Shown one piece after another: positions 25,311 to 36,273 of a DNA stretch of 64,000 bases. A program made the translations under genes and the position numbers. This stretch comes from Allomuricauda sp. M10 (GTDB lineage Bacteria; Bacteroidota; Bacteroidia; Flavobacteriales; Flavobacteriaceae), in assembly GCF_020782875.1 (NCBI RefSeq), contig NZ_JAJGBN010000003.1:372001-436000 (forward strand), in the 5' to 3' direction. Within the stretch, counting starts at the first letter, position 1. Each line of letters starts with the position of its first letter. The notes beneath the pieces are model-generated. The model made no database searches, was not told where the DNA came from, and saw nothing but the letters and a program-made list of their open reading frames with translations.

Positions 25311-26205
25311 TGCATACCACAATCCGGTTTTGTTACAGGAGTCGGTGGACGGATTGAACATAAAAAAAGATGGGGTGTATGTGGATGTCACCTTTGGTGG
25401 CGGAGGGCATTCCCGTGAAATTTTGAAGCGATTGGGCGAAAGTGGAAAGTTGTTCGCATTCGATCAAGATGAAGATGCGTTGCAGAACGCTATCGATGAC
25501 GACCGATTTCAGTTGATCAACCAGAACTTTCGTTACCTCAAGCAATATTTAAAGTTCTATGGCATTCGGAAAGTTGATGGGATCCTAGCGGATTTTGGGG
25601 TTTCCTCGCATCAGTTCGATGAGGCGGAACGTGGTTTTTCCATTCGTTTCAATGCCGATTTGGACATGCGAATGGACAGGTCCAATGCGCTATCGGCCTT
25701 TGAAGTGGTCAATGCGTATTCCCAGGAGGACCTTGCAACAGTCTTGTTCCAATACGGTGAATTGCGAAATGCCAATGCAATGGCCAAGACCATTGTTTCT
25801 GCAAGGGAGCAAAAGCCCATCAAAACAACCGATGATTTGAAAACGGTGCTTGGCAAGTTTCTGCCCAAGATGAAGGAGAACAAAATCTTGGCGCAGATCT
25901 ATCAGGCGATCAGGATCGAGGTGAACCAAGAAATGGAAGTGCTCAAGGAGTTTTTGATGCAAGTTCCTGAAATGCTGAACCCTGGTGGCCGATTGAGCAT
26001 GATCAGTTACCATTCCTTGGAAGATCGGTTGGTGAAAAGGTTCATCAGGGATGGTAGGTTTGAAGGGGAGCCGGAAAAGGATTTTTATGGGAACATTAGT
26101 GTTCCTTTAAAAAAAGTGGGAGGGCTCATCACGCCATCGACAGAAGAAATTGCACAGAACAATAGGGCGCGCAGTGCCAAACTCCGCATCGCGGAAAAAA
26201 TATAG
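25297..26205 (+). CDS. rsmH: 16S rRNA (cytosine1402-N4)-methyltransferase RsmH
   Basis: The product is 302 aa from the ATG at 25297; a second ATG at 25303 would give 300 aa. Family motifs are HNPVLLQESVDG, the SAM-binding VDVTFGGGGHSREIL, DFGVSSHQ and the C-terminal LSMISYHSLEDR. It methylates C1402 in the decoding centre. It overlaps mraZ and is separated from ftsL by a composite repeat. Confidence 0.94.
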   Translation: MTMNSAYHNPVLLQESVDGLNIKKDGVYVDVTFGGGGHSREILKRLGESGKLFAFDQDEDALQNAIDDDRFQLINQNFRYLKQYLKFYGIRKVDGILADFGVSSHQFDEAERGFSIRFNADLDMRMDRSNALSAFEVVNAYSQEDLATVLFQYGELRNANAMAKTIVSAREQKPIKTTDDLKTVLGKFLPKMKENKILAQIYQAIRIEVNQEMEVLKEFLMQVPEMLNPGGRLSMISYHSLEDRLVKRFIRDGRFEGEPEKDFYGNISVPLKKVGGLITPSTEEIAQNNRARSAKLRIAEKI

Positions 26206-26215
26206 GTCAAAGTTG

Positions 26216-26280
26216 AAATGTCATCTTGAGCGCAGTCGAAAGGTGATTTTTTAAAAGATTCCCGTCGGCACGGGAATGAC
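26216..26280. repeat. Composite intergenic repeat (copy 2) inside the dcw cluster
   Basis: The first unit reads GTCATCTTGAGCGCAGTCG, and the second is a perfect 8-bp stem, ATTCCCGT (26258-26265) with ACGGGAAT (26270-26277), ending in GGGAATGAC. The same two-part layout is at 5715-5796. On minus it gives the peptide FDCAQDD, a well-known product of this repeat type. It sits between rsmH and ftsL, and its last bases overlap the longer ATG of ftsL. Confidence 0.75.
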
Positions 26281-26293
26281 AATTGAAGATGAA

Positions 26294-26611
26294 ATGAGAA
26301 AAGGATTACTGGACATACTAAAAGGAAAGTTTTTGGTGAGCGGGGATGCTCCCAAGAATTGGATGTTTTTATTGTTTGCCTCCTTTTTGGCCGCCTTAAT
26401 GATTTCCAGTAGCCATAATGCTGACCGAAAGGTCCTTGAAATTGCTGCCCTTAATGAAGAGGTAAGGATGTTGAAGAGTGAATTCTTTCAAGGCCGTTCC
26501 CAAGTACAACAACTTAAACTGGAATCGACTTTGAGGCACGTGGTTGCCGACAAAGGTTTGGTTCCTTCCGAAAATCCACCAAAAAAAATCAAAGTAAAAT
26601 CCGCTGACTAA
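26294..26611 (+). CDS. ftsL: FtsL-like cell division protein
   Basis: The product is 105 aa from the ATG at 26294, giving MRKGLLDILKGKF; an upstream ATG at 26276 falls within the repeat and is disfavoured. It has one membrane segment (NWMFLLFASFLAALMISS) and a periplasmic heptad segment (LNEEVRMLKSEFFQGRSQ), the layout of bitopic FtsL of the divisome. It overlaps ftsI by one base. Confidence 0.83.
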   Translation: MRKGLLDILKGKFLVSGDAPKNWMFLLFASFLAALMISSSHNADRKVLEIAALNEEVRMLKSEFFQGRSQVQQLKLESTLRHVVADKGLVPSENPPKKIKVKSAD

Positions 26612-28620
26612 TGCCAATCACTGAAAAAAATATCATGAATAGACTGTACCTGGTTTCCGGGGGTCTTGTGGTATTGGCCATCGCCGTTATGGTGAAGGTG
26701 GTGGATATTCAGGTGGTAAAGGCCGACGAATACAAGGAGTTGGCGTTGAGCAAAACGGAGAAAATGTTTACCATTGAGCCGAATCGTGGCAATTTGTATT
26801 CGGAAGATGGCAGTTTGTTGGCTGCTTCCGTTTCCAAATATGAAATTCGGTTTGATGCCAAAACGGTGACCGAGGATAATTTCCAGAACCATGTGGCCGC
26901 TCTTTCCGATTCGTTGGGCATTATGTTCAATAGGCCATCCTCTTATTATCGGCAATTGTTCCGCAAGGCCAGAGCCAATGGCAACCGGTATACTTTGGTG
27001 GCCCGAAATGTGGATTATCTTGATTTTGTTAGGATCAAGCAGTTTCCCTTGTTCAACTTGGGCCCATATAAAGGTGGTTTTATTGAAACGCACCGAGTGG
27101 TACGTGAATATCCATTGGGACAAATGGCCGCACGTAGTATCGGCTATGAAAGGGTGGATGAAAACGGCTACTATACCCGAGTGGGTATGGATGGTGCCTT
27201 CGGCGAAACCTACTTGCGTGGCAAGGAAGGGAAACGTTTGAAACAAAAAATTGCCAAAGGCCAATGGAAACCTGTGGGTCTGGATAATATTGTGGAGCCA
27301 CAAGATGGTTTGGATGTGGTGTCGACCATTGATGTGAACATTCAGGATATTGCCCATCACGAACTTTTGGCACAATTGGAGCGGTACAATGCCGATCACG
27401 GTTGTGTGGTGGTAATGGAGACGGAAACAGGTGAGATCAAGGCCATTTCCAATTTGGGCCGTACTTCCGATGGAAAATATTACGAAAAGCTCAATTACGC
27501 CATAGGCGAATCCCATGAACCCGGGTCTACCTTTAAATTGATGTCGCTCATCGCCGCTTTGGAGGACAAGGTGGTGGATACAAGCACTGTGGTGGATACT
27601 GAAAATGGCCGCTATCGCATTTATGATGGCGTGGTAAAGGATTCCAGACAAGGGGGTTACGGAAAGATTTCGGTAGCCAAGGCCTTCGAGGTGTCATCAA
27701 ACACTGCGTTTGCCAAAATCATCAATGAAAATTATAAGGAACAGCCAGAAAAGTTCGTAAACCGATTGATGAACATGGGCCTTCATAAAAAGTTGGGTCT
27801 GCCCATCATCGGGGAAGGCGATCCCGTGCTTCGATATCCAGGGGAAAAAGGATGGTCCGGTATTTCCTTGGGCTGGATGTCGCACGGATATGAAGTTTCC
27901 CTGACACCTATGCAAACTTTGGCTTTTTACAATGCCATTGCCAACGATGGCGAATTTGTAAAACCCCGATTGATCAAAGAGGTGCGCGATGGTAGCAAAG
28001 TGGTAAAACGCTTTGATAAGCAAGTGGTGAATTCTTCCATCTGTTCCGAAGAAACCGTTGAAAAAGTGCAAGAATTGATGAAGGGTGTAGTGGAAAAGGA
28101 CTATGGAACAGGTCATAAACTCTATTCCAAAAACTTCTCTATGGCGGGAAAAACAGGTACTTGTCAAAAAAACTATGTAGCCAAGGACCCGGATAAATTG
28201 GCTTACATATCTACTTTTTCCGGTTACTTTCCAGCGGATAATCCCAAGTACTCTTGCATAGTGGTCATTCATGAACCAGATAAAAGTGTAGGGTATTATG
28301 GAGCCGATGTATCAGGTCCAGTTTTTAAGTCCATGGCCCAAAAGATACATGCCATCTCACCTATGGTAGATGAAGTGGAAGATGAGATGATCGAGGATGT
28401 AAAACTCGACGAAAGCTACCAACAATATTTTGCTGAGGCGCAGAAGAAATTCAGCACTATCCCGAATGTAAAAGGCATGAGTGGAATGGATGCCGTTTCT
28501 CTTTTGGAAAACATGGGATTGGAAGTGGAGGTGCACGGCAATGGCAAGGTGAAAAAACAATCCATAGATCAAGGAACCGATATCAAACAAGTCAAAAAAA
28601 TAGTACTCGAGCTTTCATGA
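26611..28620 (+). CDS. ftsI: Penicillin-binding protein FtsI (PBP3-type transpeptidase)
   Basis: The product is 669 aa. It has an N-terminal membrane anchor (residues 10-26), a pedestal domain, and the transpeptidase domain with STFK (Ser306-Lys309), SSN (362-364) and KTG (514-516). A C-terminal PASTA-like tail (TIPNVKGMSGMDAVSLLENM) follows. It crosslinks septal peptidoglycan together with FtsW. The ATG shares a base with the ftsL stop, and its stop overlaps murE by four bases. Confidence 0.94.
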   Translation: MPITEKNIMNRLYLVSGGLVVLAIAVMVKVVDIQVVKADEYKELALSKTEKMFTIEPNRGNLYSEDGSLLAASVSKYEIRFDAKTVTEDNFQNHVAALSDSLGIMFNRPSSYYRQLFRKARANGNRYTLVARNVDYLDFVRIKQFPLFNLGPYKGGFIETHRVVREYPLGQMAARSIGYERVDENGYYTRVGMDGAFGETYLRGKEGKRLKQKIAKGQWKPVGLDNIVEPQDGLDVVSTIDVNIQDIAHHELLAQLERYNADHGCVVVMETETGEIKAISNLGRTSDGKYYEKLNYAIGESHEPGSTFKLMSLIAALEDKVVDTSTVVDTENGRYRIYDGVVKDSRQGGYGKISVAKAFEVSSNTAFAKIINENYKEQPEKFVNRLMNMGLHKKLGLPIIGEGDPVLRYPGEKGWSGISLGWMSHGYEVSLTPMQTLAFYNAIANDGEFVKPRLIKEVRDGSKVVKRFDKQVVNSSICSEETVEKVQELMKGVVEKDYGTGHKLYSKNFSMAGKTGTCQKNYVAKDPDKLAYISTFSGYFPADNPKYSCIVVIHEPDKSVGYYGADVSGPVFKSMAQKIHAISPMVDEVEDEMIEDVKLDESYQQYFAEAQKKFSTIPNVKGMSGMDAVSLLENMGLEVEVHGNGKVKKQSIDQGTDIKQVKKIVLELS

Positions 28621-30080
28621 AGTTGTTGAAGGACATTTTATACGGAGTAAGCTTGTCCGCGGTGAGCGGAGACACCAATGTGCTGGTGAATCTTATCCAT
28701 TTCGACTCAAGGGCAGTTGGGATGGATGATGTTTTTGTGGCCGTTAGGGGTACTTTGACAGACGGTCATAACTACATTCAAAAAGCGGTAGACTCTGGTG
28801 CCAAGGCCATTATTTGTGAGGAGCTTCCTGAAATATTGGTCAATGGGGTTACCTACCTAAAAGTCCCGGATTGCAACAGTGCATTGGCGGTTGTGGCTTC
28901 CAATTTTTACGGTAATCCATCCAAAAACTTAAAGTTGGTCGGGGTAACGGGTACCAATGGAAAAACCACGGTAACTACGCTTTTGTACAACTTGTTCAAA
29001 AAAGCAGGGTACAAAGTTGGACTCATTTCAACCATCAAGGTGATGGTAGATGAAATGGTTTTTCCAACCAGTCATACTACGCCTGATGTGTTGACCATCA
29101 ACAGTTACTTGTCCAAAATGAACGAGGTGGGAGTGGAGTTTTGCTTTATGGAAGTGAGCTCTCATGGAATCCATCAAAAAAGGTCGGAAGGTCTGCATTT
29201 TGCAGGAGCCATCTTTACAAACTTGTCCCACGATCATTTGGATTACCACAAAACCTTTGCAGAATACAGGGATACCAAAAAGAAGTTGTTCGATGGACTT
29301 CCCAAAACAGCTTTTGCATTGGTGAACATTGATGATAAGAACGGCTTGGTGATGTTGCAGAACACCAAGGCCAAAAAATATACCTATGCCCTTAAAACCT
29401 ATGCGGATTACAGGGCCCAGATTTTGGAAAGACAGTTCAATGGGCAACTGTTAAAAATGGATGAGAACGAACTGTGGTCCAAACTCATCGGTGATTTCAA
29501 TGCTTACAACCTTTTGGCCATTTATGCTACGGCAGACCTTTTGGGATTGGAAAAAATGGAAATCCTAAGGTTGATGAGCGAGCTGGAAAATGTTGACGGT
29601 AGGTTCCAATATTACATATCAAAAGACAAGATAACGGCTATTGTTGATTATGCCCATACGCCGGATGCACTTAAAAATGTATTGGTTACGATCAATGCAT
29701 TGAGGACTGGAAATGAAAACGTCATCACCGTAGTGGGGTGTGGTGGTGACCGTGATAAGTCTAAGCGTCCGGTTATGGGTCATATCGCTTCCGAAATGAG
29801 CAATCAGGCCATTTTTACTTCGGATAACCCAAGAACGGAATCCCCTGCGGTGATCATTGAAGAAATGGAAGCAGGCGTGGAACCCCAAAATATCAAGAAG
29901 GTTTTGTCCATTGAAAACAGGAAGCAGGCCATAAAGACTGCCTGTAAACTGGCTTTGGCCAACGATATCATTTTAGTGGCCGGTAAAGGGCACGAAACCT
30001 ATCAGGAAACCAACGGTGTCCGTGTAGATTTTGATGATTTTAAAGAAGTTAAAGAAGCTCTTGAGAGCCTAAATAAATAA
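28617..30080 (+). CDS. murE: UDP-MurNAc-tripeptide ligase MurE (meso-DAP type)
   Basis: The product is 487 aa with the ATP site GVTGTNGKTTVTTLL and the amino-acid selector DNPR (in SDNPRTES), which points to meso-diaminopimelate rather than lysine. Its ATG lies within the ftsI stop (ATGA overlap). Cytoplasmic ligase of the third residue of the peptidoglycan stem. Confidence 0.95.
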   Translation: MKLLKDILYGVSLSAVSGDTNVLVNLIHFDSRAVGMDDVFVAVRGTLTDGHNYIQKAVDSGAKAIICEELPEILVNGVTYLKVPDCNSALAVVASNFYGNPSKNLKLVGVTGTNGKTTVTTLLYNLFKKAGYKVGLISTIKVMVDEMVFPTSHTTPDVLTINSYLSKMNEVGVEFCFMEVSSHGIHQKRSEGLHFAGAIFTNLSHDHLDYHKTFAEYRDTKKKLFDGLPKTAFALVNIDDKNGLVMLQNTKAKKYTYALKTYADYRAQILERQFNGQLLKMDENELWSKLIGDFNAYNLLAIYATADLLGLEKMEILRLMSELENVDGRFQYYISKDKITAIVDYAHTPDALKNVLVTINALRTGNENVITVVGCGGDRDKSKRPVMGHIASEMSNQAIFTSDNPRTESPAVIIEEMEAGVEPQNIKKVLSIENRKQAIKTACKLALANDIILVAGKGHETYQETNGVRVDFDDFKEVKEALESLNK

Positions 30081-30088
30081 CGTAGTCC

Positions 30089-31309
30089 ATGCTATACTAC
30101 TTGTTCGAATTTTTGGAGAAACAATACCAACTGCCAGGTGCGAGTCTTTTTCGGTTCCTCACCTTCAGGGCAGCTATGGCTGTAATGTTGTCTCTTTTAA
30201 TCGCCATGGTTTACGGTAAGCGCATCATTCTTTTCCTTCAAAAAAAGCAAATCGGTGAAACGGTTCGCGATTTGGGATTGGAAGGACAAAAGCAAAAGGC
30301 AGGTACCCCTACCATGGGTGGATTGATCATTATCATGTCCACATTATTGCCTGTTATTTTGTTCGCGGACATCAAAAATATTTATGTCATCCTATTGATC
30401 ATCACCACCATTTGGATGGGTATCATCGGATTTATTGATGACTACATCAAAATCTTCAAAAAGGACAAACAGGGTCTAAAAGGAAGGTTCAAGGTAATGG
30501 GCCAGGTTGGTTTGGGCTTGATCGTGGGTTTGACCTTATATTTTCATCCACAAGTGACCATAAAGGAAAAGGATTCTACGACCATTACGGAAAACTTTAA
30601 AGTAGAGCGGGTTTTTGGCGAAGAAACGAAAGCTGTCCGAACTAACGTGCCCTTTTTTAAGAATAATGAATTGGACTATGCCGACTTCATCTCTTGGATG
30701 GGGGATGGAATGGAAAACTATGCCTGGATCATCTTTATACCTGTGGTCATCCTTATTGTGACAGCAGTTTCCAATGGGGCCAACCTAACGGATGGTATTG
30801 ATGGTTTAGCGGCAGGGTCCTCTGCCATTATCGTGCTCACCTTGGGCATTTTTGCTTGGGTTTCCGGTAACATTCAGTTTTCTAGTTATCTCGATATTTT
30901 TTATCTACCCCGAGTTGGCGAATTGGTGGTGTTCCTTGCTGCATTTGTGGGAGCGCTGGTCGGGTTTTTATGGTACAATGCCTATCCTGCCCAAGTGTTT
31001 ATGGGTGATACCGGAAGTTTAACGATCGGGGGCATCATTGCTGTGATTGCCATTATCGTTCGTAAGGAATTATTGTTGCCCATTTTGTGCGGCATCTTTT
31101 TCGCGGAATCGTTGTCCGTAATGTTACAAGTGGGGTATTTCAAACATACCAAAAAGAAATACGGAGAAGGCAGACGCATTTTCCTGATGGCACCCTTGCA
31201 TCATCATTATCAGAAGAAATCGTACCACGAGAGTAAAATAGTGACCCGTTTTTGGATCATTGGGATATTGTTGGCGATCATCAGTATTGTCACCTTGAAA
31301 ATTAGATAG
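30089..31309 (+). CDS. mraY: Phospho-MurNAc-pentapeptide translocase MraY
   Basis: The product is 406 aa with about ten membrane segments. The Asp-rich loops [13 protein letters not shown] and [12 protein letters not shown] and the HHHYQKK loop near the C-terminus are the active-site signatures. It makes lipid I from UDP-MurNAc-pentapeptide and undecaprenyl phosphate. There is an extra non-membrane stretch at about residues 160-205 ([19 protein letters not shown]), typical of Bacteroidota MraY. murD begins directly after its stop. Confidence 0.95.
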   Translation: MLYYLFEFLEKQYQLPGASLFRFLTFRAAMAVMLSLLIAMVYGKRIILFLQKKQIGETVRDLGLEGQKQKAGTPTMGGLIIIMSTLLPVILFADIKNIYVILLIITTIWMGIIGFIDDYIKIFKKDKQGLKGRFKVMGQVGLGLIVGLTLYFHPQVTIKEKDSTTITENFKVERVFGEETKAVRTNVPFFKNNELDYADFISWMGDGMENYAWIIFIPVVILIVTAVSNGANLTDGIDGLAAGSSAIIVLTLGIFAWVSGNIQFSSYLDIFYLPRVGELVVFLAAFVGALVGFLWYNAYPAQVFMGDTGSLTIGGIIAVIAIIVRKELLLPILCGIFFAESLSVMLQVGYFKHTKKKYGEGRRIFLMAPLHHHYQKKSYHESKIVTRFWIIGILLAIISIVTLKIR

Positions 31310-32644
31310 ATGGCGCGTCTGGTAATACTTGGAGGAGGAGAAAGTGGTGTGGGAACGGCCATTTTAGGATTAAAAAAAGGATTTGAAGTCTTTGTTTCGG
31401 ATAAAGGCGAAATAAAGGATAAATACAAAGAAGTTCTTGAACATTTTGAGATCGAATGGGAATCTGGCCAGCATACGGAAGCCAAAATCCTAAATGCCGA
31501 TGTGGTGATGAAAAGTCCGGGAATACCTGACAAAGTGCCTTTGATCAAGGAGCTTGTTGGAAAAGGGATTCCGGTGATTTCGGAAATCGAGTTTGCCTCT
31601 AGATATACAGATGCAACCATTATCGGGATTACGGGAAGCAACGGAAAGACCACCACCACCATGATGACCTATCATCTGGTCAACGAAGGTGGATTAAATG
31701 CGGGTATGGCCGGTAATATTGGTGATAGTTATGCCAAGATGGTGGCAGAACAGGATTTTGACCATTACGTTTTGGAGATCAGCAGTTTTCAACTGGATGG
31801 CATTGTGGATTTTAAACCCCATGTGGCCGTGATCACCAACATAACGCCGGACCATTTGGATCGCTATGAGTACAAATTTGAAAACTACATCGCATCCAAG
31901 TTTCGCATTACGATGAATCAAGATGAGCAGGATTACCTGATCTATGATGCAGACGATGAAGTGTTGGTGGATTGGTTGAAAAAGCATCCCGTACGATCTA
32001 AATTGATTCCATTCACCCTAAAAGGGGAAGTAAAAGAAGGAGCTTGGCTCGAAAATGATACGATTAAAATAAAATTAGAACATAAAACCTTGGAAATGAG
32101 TACAGATATTTTGGCCTTGGAAGGGCAGCACAATGTGAAGAACACGATGGCAGCAAGCATGGCCGCCTTACTGGTGAAGGTAAGGAAAGAGACCATCCGC
32201 CAGAGTATCCAGTCGTTCCAGGGAGCACCGCACCGATTGGAGAAAGTATTGAAAATCAATCATGTGGAGTACATCAACGATTCCAAGGCTACGAACGTCA
32301 ATGCAACTTTCTATGCGTTGGACGGTATCAAAAAACCCATTGTTTGGATTGTTGGCGGTGTGGATAAAGGAAACGATTATTCCGAATTGATGCCATTGGT
32401 CAGGGAAAAAGTAAAAGGAATCATCTGTTTGGGTGTTGACAATTCCAAGATTAAGGATGCCTTTGGTAATGTGATCGATTTAATGATCGAGACCTTTTCC
32501 ATGGAAGAGGCTGTGAAGGTGGCCTATAAAATGGCCGAAAGAGGTGATGCCGTTTTGCTTTCGCCTGCTTGTGCCAGTTTTGACCTGTTCCAAAATTATG
32601 AGGATAGGGGAAATCAATTTAAAAACGCAGTAAAAAACTTGTAA
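31310..32644 (+). CDS. murD: UDP-MurNAc-L-alanine:D-glutamate ligase MurD
   Basis: The product is 444 aa. It has an N-terminal Rossmann domain (LVILGGGESGVGTAIL), the ATP site GITGSNGKTTTTMMTYHL, and later NDSKATNVNAT, which are Mur-ligase signatures. It adds D-glutamate in the cytoplasm. It starts one base after mraY, and ftsW follows after two bases. Confidence 0.95.
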   Translation: MARLVILGGGESGVGTAILGLKKGFEVFVSDKGEIKDKYKEVLEHFEIEWESGQHTEAKILNADVVMKSPGIPDKVPLIKELVGKGIPVISEIEFASRYTDATIIGITGSNGKTTTTMMTYHLVNEGGLNAGMAGNIGDSYAKMVAEQDFDHYVLEISSFQLDGIVDFKPHVAVITNITPDHLDRYEYKFENYIASKFRITMNQDEQDYLIYDADDEVLVDWLKKHPVRSKLIPFTLKGEVKEGAWLENDTIKIKLEHKTLEMSTDILALEGQHNVKNTMAASMAALLVKVRKETIRQSIQSFQGAPHRLEKVLKINHVEYINDSKATNVNATFYALDGIKKPIVWIVGGVDKGNDYSELMPLVREKVKGIICLGVDNSKIKDAFGNVIDLMIETFSMEEAVKVAYKMAERGDAVLLSPACASFDLFQNYEDRGNQFKNAVKNL

Positions 32645-32646
32645 AC

Positions 32647-33852
32647 GTGTTTGCAATCTTCAAAAATCTGAAAGGTGATAAAGCCATTTGGGGCGTAGTA
32701 GCTCTTTTGGCCCTTTTCTCATTTTTGCCCGTGTACAGTGCCAGTACCAACTTGGTCTATGTCAATGGCGATGGAACAACTATCGGTCACTTGGTAAAAC
32801 ACGCCATGCTCCTGTTTTTAGGATTCGGGATCATTTATGCCATCCATAAAATACCTACACATTATTTTAAAGGACTTTCCATCATTGCACTTCCTATTGT
32901 GTTGATTCTATTGGCGTACACCTTAACAGTGGAAACCAGGATCGGAGGGGTTACTGCAAATCGATGGATCAAGATTCCATTTGTAGGGGTCAATTTTCAG
33001 ACATCCACATTGGCATCTGTGGTGTTGATGATTTGGATCGCTAGGTATTTGACCAAGATCAAGGATGTGCAAATCACTTTCAAGGAAAGTATTTTACCGC
33101 TATGGCTGCCTGTAGCTTTGGTTGTTTTATTGATTTTACCGGAGAACTTTTCAACCGCGGCCATCATTTGTTTTATGGTGATGGTGCTTTGCTTTTTGGG
33201 AGGTTATCCATTAAAATATCTCTTGTCCATGCTTGGGGTTGGGATTGTATTTGCAGGCATGTTCCTGTTTGTGTTGTTCAAGACACCTGATGTTTTACCC
33301 CAACGTGCCGGAACCTGGAAATCCAGGATTGAGACTTTCTTGCACCCAGAAAATGCTGATAAGGATGACCTTCATCAGTTGACCTTGGCCCAGATTGCCG
33401 TAGCCGAAGGAGGTCTTGTGGGCAAAGGGGCAGGAAAAAGTGTCATGAAGAATATGTTGTCACAGAGTACCTCCGATTTCATTTTTGCCATCATTATAGA
33501 GGAATACGGATTGGTTGGCGGTGGCGCATTGTTGTTCTTCTATCTGCTCTTGTTGTTCCGGATAGTGGTAGTGGCACATTCGGCCAAAACCGTTTTTTCA
33601 AAATTATTGGTGATAGGAGTCGGGTTGCCGATTGTATTCCAGGCCTTTATCAATATGGCAGTTGTGGTACAATTGTTCCCGGTAACAGGTCAGCCGTTGC
33701 CCTTGATCAGTATGGGAGGTACTTCCATTTGGATGACCTGTATGGCCATTGGCATTGTGCTTAGTGCTAGCAATAGAAAAGAGAATTTGGAGGAGCAATC
33801 CTATGACATAGATGAAACGAACCCTTTAGAAGTATTGAGTGGGCAATTATAG
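32647..33852 (+). CDS. ftsW: Septal glycosyltransferase FtsW (SEDS family)
   Basis: The product is 401 aa with ten hydrophobic segments. The SEDS blocks [10 protein letters not shown] and [14 protein letters not shown] are present, and [13 protein letters not shown] is the C-terminal signature. It polymerises lipid II at the septum together with FtsI. The start is GTG. It overlaps murG by 14 bases. Confidence 0.94.
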   Translation: MFAIFKNLKGDKAIWGVVALLALFSFLPVYSASTNLVYVNGDGTTIGHLVKHAMLLFLGFGIIYAIHKIPTHYFKGLSIIALPIVLILLAYTLTVETRIGGVTANRWIKIPFVGVNFQTSTLASVVLMIWIARYLTKIKDVQITFKESILPLWLPVALVVLLILPENFSTAAIICFMVMVLCFLGGYPLKYLLSMLGVGIVFAGMFLFVLFKTPDVLPQRAGTWKSRIETFLHPENADKDDLHQLTLAQIAVAEGGLVGKGAGKSVMKNMLSQSTSDFIFAIIIEEYGLVGGGALLFFYLLLLFRIVVVAHSAKTVFSKLLVIGVGLPIVFQAFINMAVVVQLFPVTGQPLPLISMGGTSIWMTCMAIGIVLSASNRKENLEEQSYDIDETNPLEVLSGQL

Positions 33853-34927
33853 GTTTATTCTATCTGGAGGAGGAACGGGAGGACATATTTATCCCGCTGT
33901 GGCCATAGCCAACGAGCTAAAAAGAAGACATCCGGATGCGGAATTTTTGTTCGTAGGGGCCAAGGATAAAATGGAGATGGAAAAAGTGCCACAGGCCGGA
34001 TACGAAATAAAAGGTTTGTGGATCAGTGGATTACAACGGAAACTGACATTGAAGAATCTCATGTTTCCCTTTAAAGTGATAAGTAGTTTGTTAGGAGCAC
34101 GTAAAATAGTGAAGCAGTTTAAACCCCAAGTGGCCATAGGTACCGGGGGGTTTGCCAGTGGACCTTTGTTGAAGGTGGCCGCTGGTGCTGGTGTTCCCTG
34201 TGTGCTCCAGGAACAGAATTCCTTCGCTGGGATCACCAACAAGCTTTTGGCGGGCAGAGCTGAGAAAATCTGTGTGGCCTACGATGGAATGGAGAAATTT
34301 TTTCCAAAGGAAAAAATCGTGAAAACCGGGAACCCCATCCGTATGGATTTGGTGGATTTGAAAGCCGATAAAAATGAGGCCATTACTTTTTTTGGATTGG
34401 ATGCCAACAAGAAAACCCTTTTGGTTTTAGGTGGAAGTTTGGGAGCTCGTCGCATCAATCAATTGGTGGAAAAGGAATTGGATTTTTTCGAAAAGCAGGG
34501 ACTGCAATTGGTTTGGCAATGCGGAAAACTCTATCACGAAGAATATAAAAAATATGATACCGAAAAGGTAAAGGTTTTACCCTTTGTCAATCGGATGGAT
34601 TTAGCCTACACCGTTGCCGATGTAATCATTTCAAGGGCAGGTGCCGGTTCGGTCTCGGAACTTTGTTTGGTGGGAAAACCGGTGATTTTTATTCCCTCAC
34701 CCAATGTAGCAGAGGACCATCAGACCAAAAACGCCAGTGCCTTGGTGGCGGAGAATGCAGCCATCATGATGAAGGAGTCAGAATTGGAAGAAAACTTTGA
34801 GAGCGGATTTACGGAATTATTGGAATCCGAAAAAACGCAGAAAAACTTGAGACAGAACATCAAAAAACTCGCCATGCCAAAGGCTACGGAACATATTGTG
34901 GATGAAATTGAAAAATTGTTGAAGTGA
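33839..34927 (+). CDS. murG: UDP-GlcNAc:lipid I transferase MurG
   Basis: The product is 362 aa with the N-terminal glycine-rich loop [20 protein letters not shown], and the C-terminal [17 protein letters not shown] and HQTKNA blocks of the GT-B fold. It makes lipid II at the inner face of the membrane. The start is GTG at 33839, inside the end of ftsW. It overlaps murC by four bases. Confidence 0.95.
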   Translation: MGNYRFILSGGGTGGHIYPAVAIANELKRRHPDAEFLFVGAKDKMEMEKVPQAGYEIKGLWISGLQRKLTLKNLMFPFKVISSLLGARKIVKQFKPQVAIGTGGFASGPLLKVAAGAGVPCVLQEQNSFAGITNKLLAGRAEKICVAYDGMEKFFPKEKIVKTGNPIRMDLVDLKADKNEAITFFGLDANKKTLLVLGGSLGARRINQLVEKELDFFEKQGLQLVWQCGKLYHEEYKKYDTEKVKVLPFVNRMDLAYTVADVIISRAGAGSVSELCLVGKPVIFIPSPNVAEDHQTKNASALVAENAAIMMKESELEENFESGFTELLESEKTQKNLRQNIKKLAMPKATEHIVDEIEKLLK

Positions 34928-36273
34928 ATTTGAAGGATATACATAGCGTTTATTTTATTGGCATCGGGGGCATCGGAATGTCTGCTTTGGCGCGCTATTT
35001 CAATTTTATTGGTAAGGAAGTGGCCGGATATGATAAAACGCCGACTCCCATTACCGATGGACTTGAAGAAATTGGAATTTCAATTCATTTTGAGGACAAT
35101 GTGGATTTGATTTCCGATACCTTCAAACACCCCCAGACCCTTGTGGTGTATACCCCTGCAGTACCAAAATATCATACGGAACTTAACTTTTATCAGAACA
35201 ATGGTTTCCAAATAAAAAAACGTTCCGAAGTATTGGGCATCATCACCAAGGATTCCTTTTGCTTGGCGGTGGCAGGTACGCATGGTAAAACCACCACATC
35301 TGCGATTTTGGCCCATTTACTAAAAGAATGCAACTTGCCCTTTACGGCATTTTTAGGAGGTGTTTCCGAGGATTTCAACAGTAATTTTGTGTTGGATGGC
35401 ACTGAATATTCCGTTGTGGAGGCGGATGAGTTCGATCGTTCCTTTTTAAGACTTTCCCCGACGGTGGCCTGTATCACTTCCATGGATGCGGACCATTTGG
35501 ACATTTATGGCACCAAAGAAGAACTACACCATTCTTTTAGGGAATTTGCAGGAAAGATCAAACCGAGAGGAAAATTGTTTGTTAGAAAAGGGTTGCCCAT
35601 GGAGGGCATCACCTTTGGAATTGAAGATGGGTCTGACTTTTGCATAGAAAATATTGACATTGAACATGGTACCTACATATTTGATCTCGTCACGCCTTCG
35701 GAGGTTATCATGAACGTGAAGTTCAACAAGCCCGGAAGGCACAATTTGCTCAATGGATTAGCTGCATTCGGAATGGCGGTGCAAACCGGTTGCCCACCAC
35801 ACCGCCTAGCCGAAGCTTTAGCAAGTTTTAAGGGAGTGCAACGAAGGTTTTCCTATCAAATCAAGGAAAAGGACTTTGTTTTTATTGACGATTATGCCCA
35901 TCATCCAACCGAAATTGATGCGGTACATCAAGCCATAAGGGAAATGCATCCGGGACAAAAAATCACCGTGATTTTTCAACCTCACTTATTCTCAAGAACT
36001 AGGGATTTTGCAGATGATTTTGCTGCCAGCCTTTCCCAGTTTGATGAGATCATGCTTATGGAAATTTACCCGGCGCGTGAAGAACCCATGGAAGGGGTCA
36101 CTTCTTCATGGCTGTTGGACAAAATAGAGAACCCTAACAAAAAGTTGGTTCAAAAATCAGCTTTGTTGAATGAGATAAAGAACTGTAAAACAGGGGTTTT
36201 AGTAGCTCTTGGTGCAGGTGATATTGGAATGGAAGTACCAAAAATCAAAAAAGAATTGGCCTATGCGGGTTAA
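34924..36273 (+). CDS. murC: UDP-MurNAc:L-alanine ligase MurC
   Basis: The product is 449 aa with [14 protein letters not shown], the ATP site [17 protein letters not shown], and the later [12 protein letters not shown], all MurC signatures. It adds the first amino acid of the peptidoglycan stem. The start is GTG, overlapping the murG stop (GTGA). It overlaps ftsQ by 11 bases. Confidence 0.95.
   Translation: MNLKDIHSVYFIGIGGIGMSALARYFNFIGKEVAGYDKTPTPITDGLEEIGISIHFEDNVDLISDTFKHPQTLVVYTPAVPKYHTELNFYQNNGFQIKKRSEVLGIITKDSFCLAVAGTHGKTTTSAILAHLLKECNLPFTAFLGGVSEDFNSNFVLDGTEYSVVEADEFDRSFLRLSPTVACITSMDADHLDIYGTKEELHHSFREFAGKIKPRGKLFVRKGLPMEGITFGIEDGSDFCIENIDIEHGTYIFDLVTPSEVIMNVKFNKPGRHNLLNGLAAFGMAVQTGCPPHRLAEALASFKGVQRRFSYQIKEKDFVFIDDYAHHPTEIDAVHQAIREMHPGQKITVIFQPHLFSRTRDFADDFAASLSQFDEIMLMEIYPAREEPMEGVTSSWLLDKIENPNKKLVQKSALLNEIKNCKTGVLVALGAGDIGMEVPKIKKELAYAG

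Noticed and set aside
26085..26282. Minus-strand ORF with the peptide FDCAQDD
   Set aside because: It reads through the intergenic repeat and the end of rsmH; this peptide is a familiar artefact of dispersed repeats.
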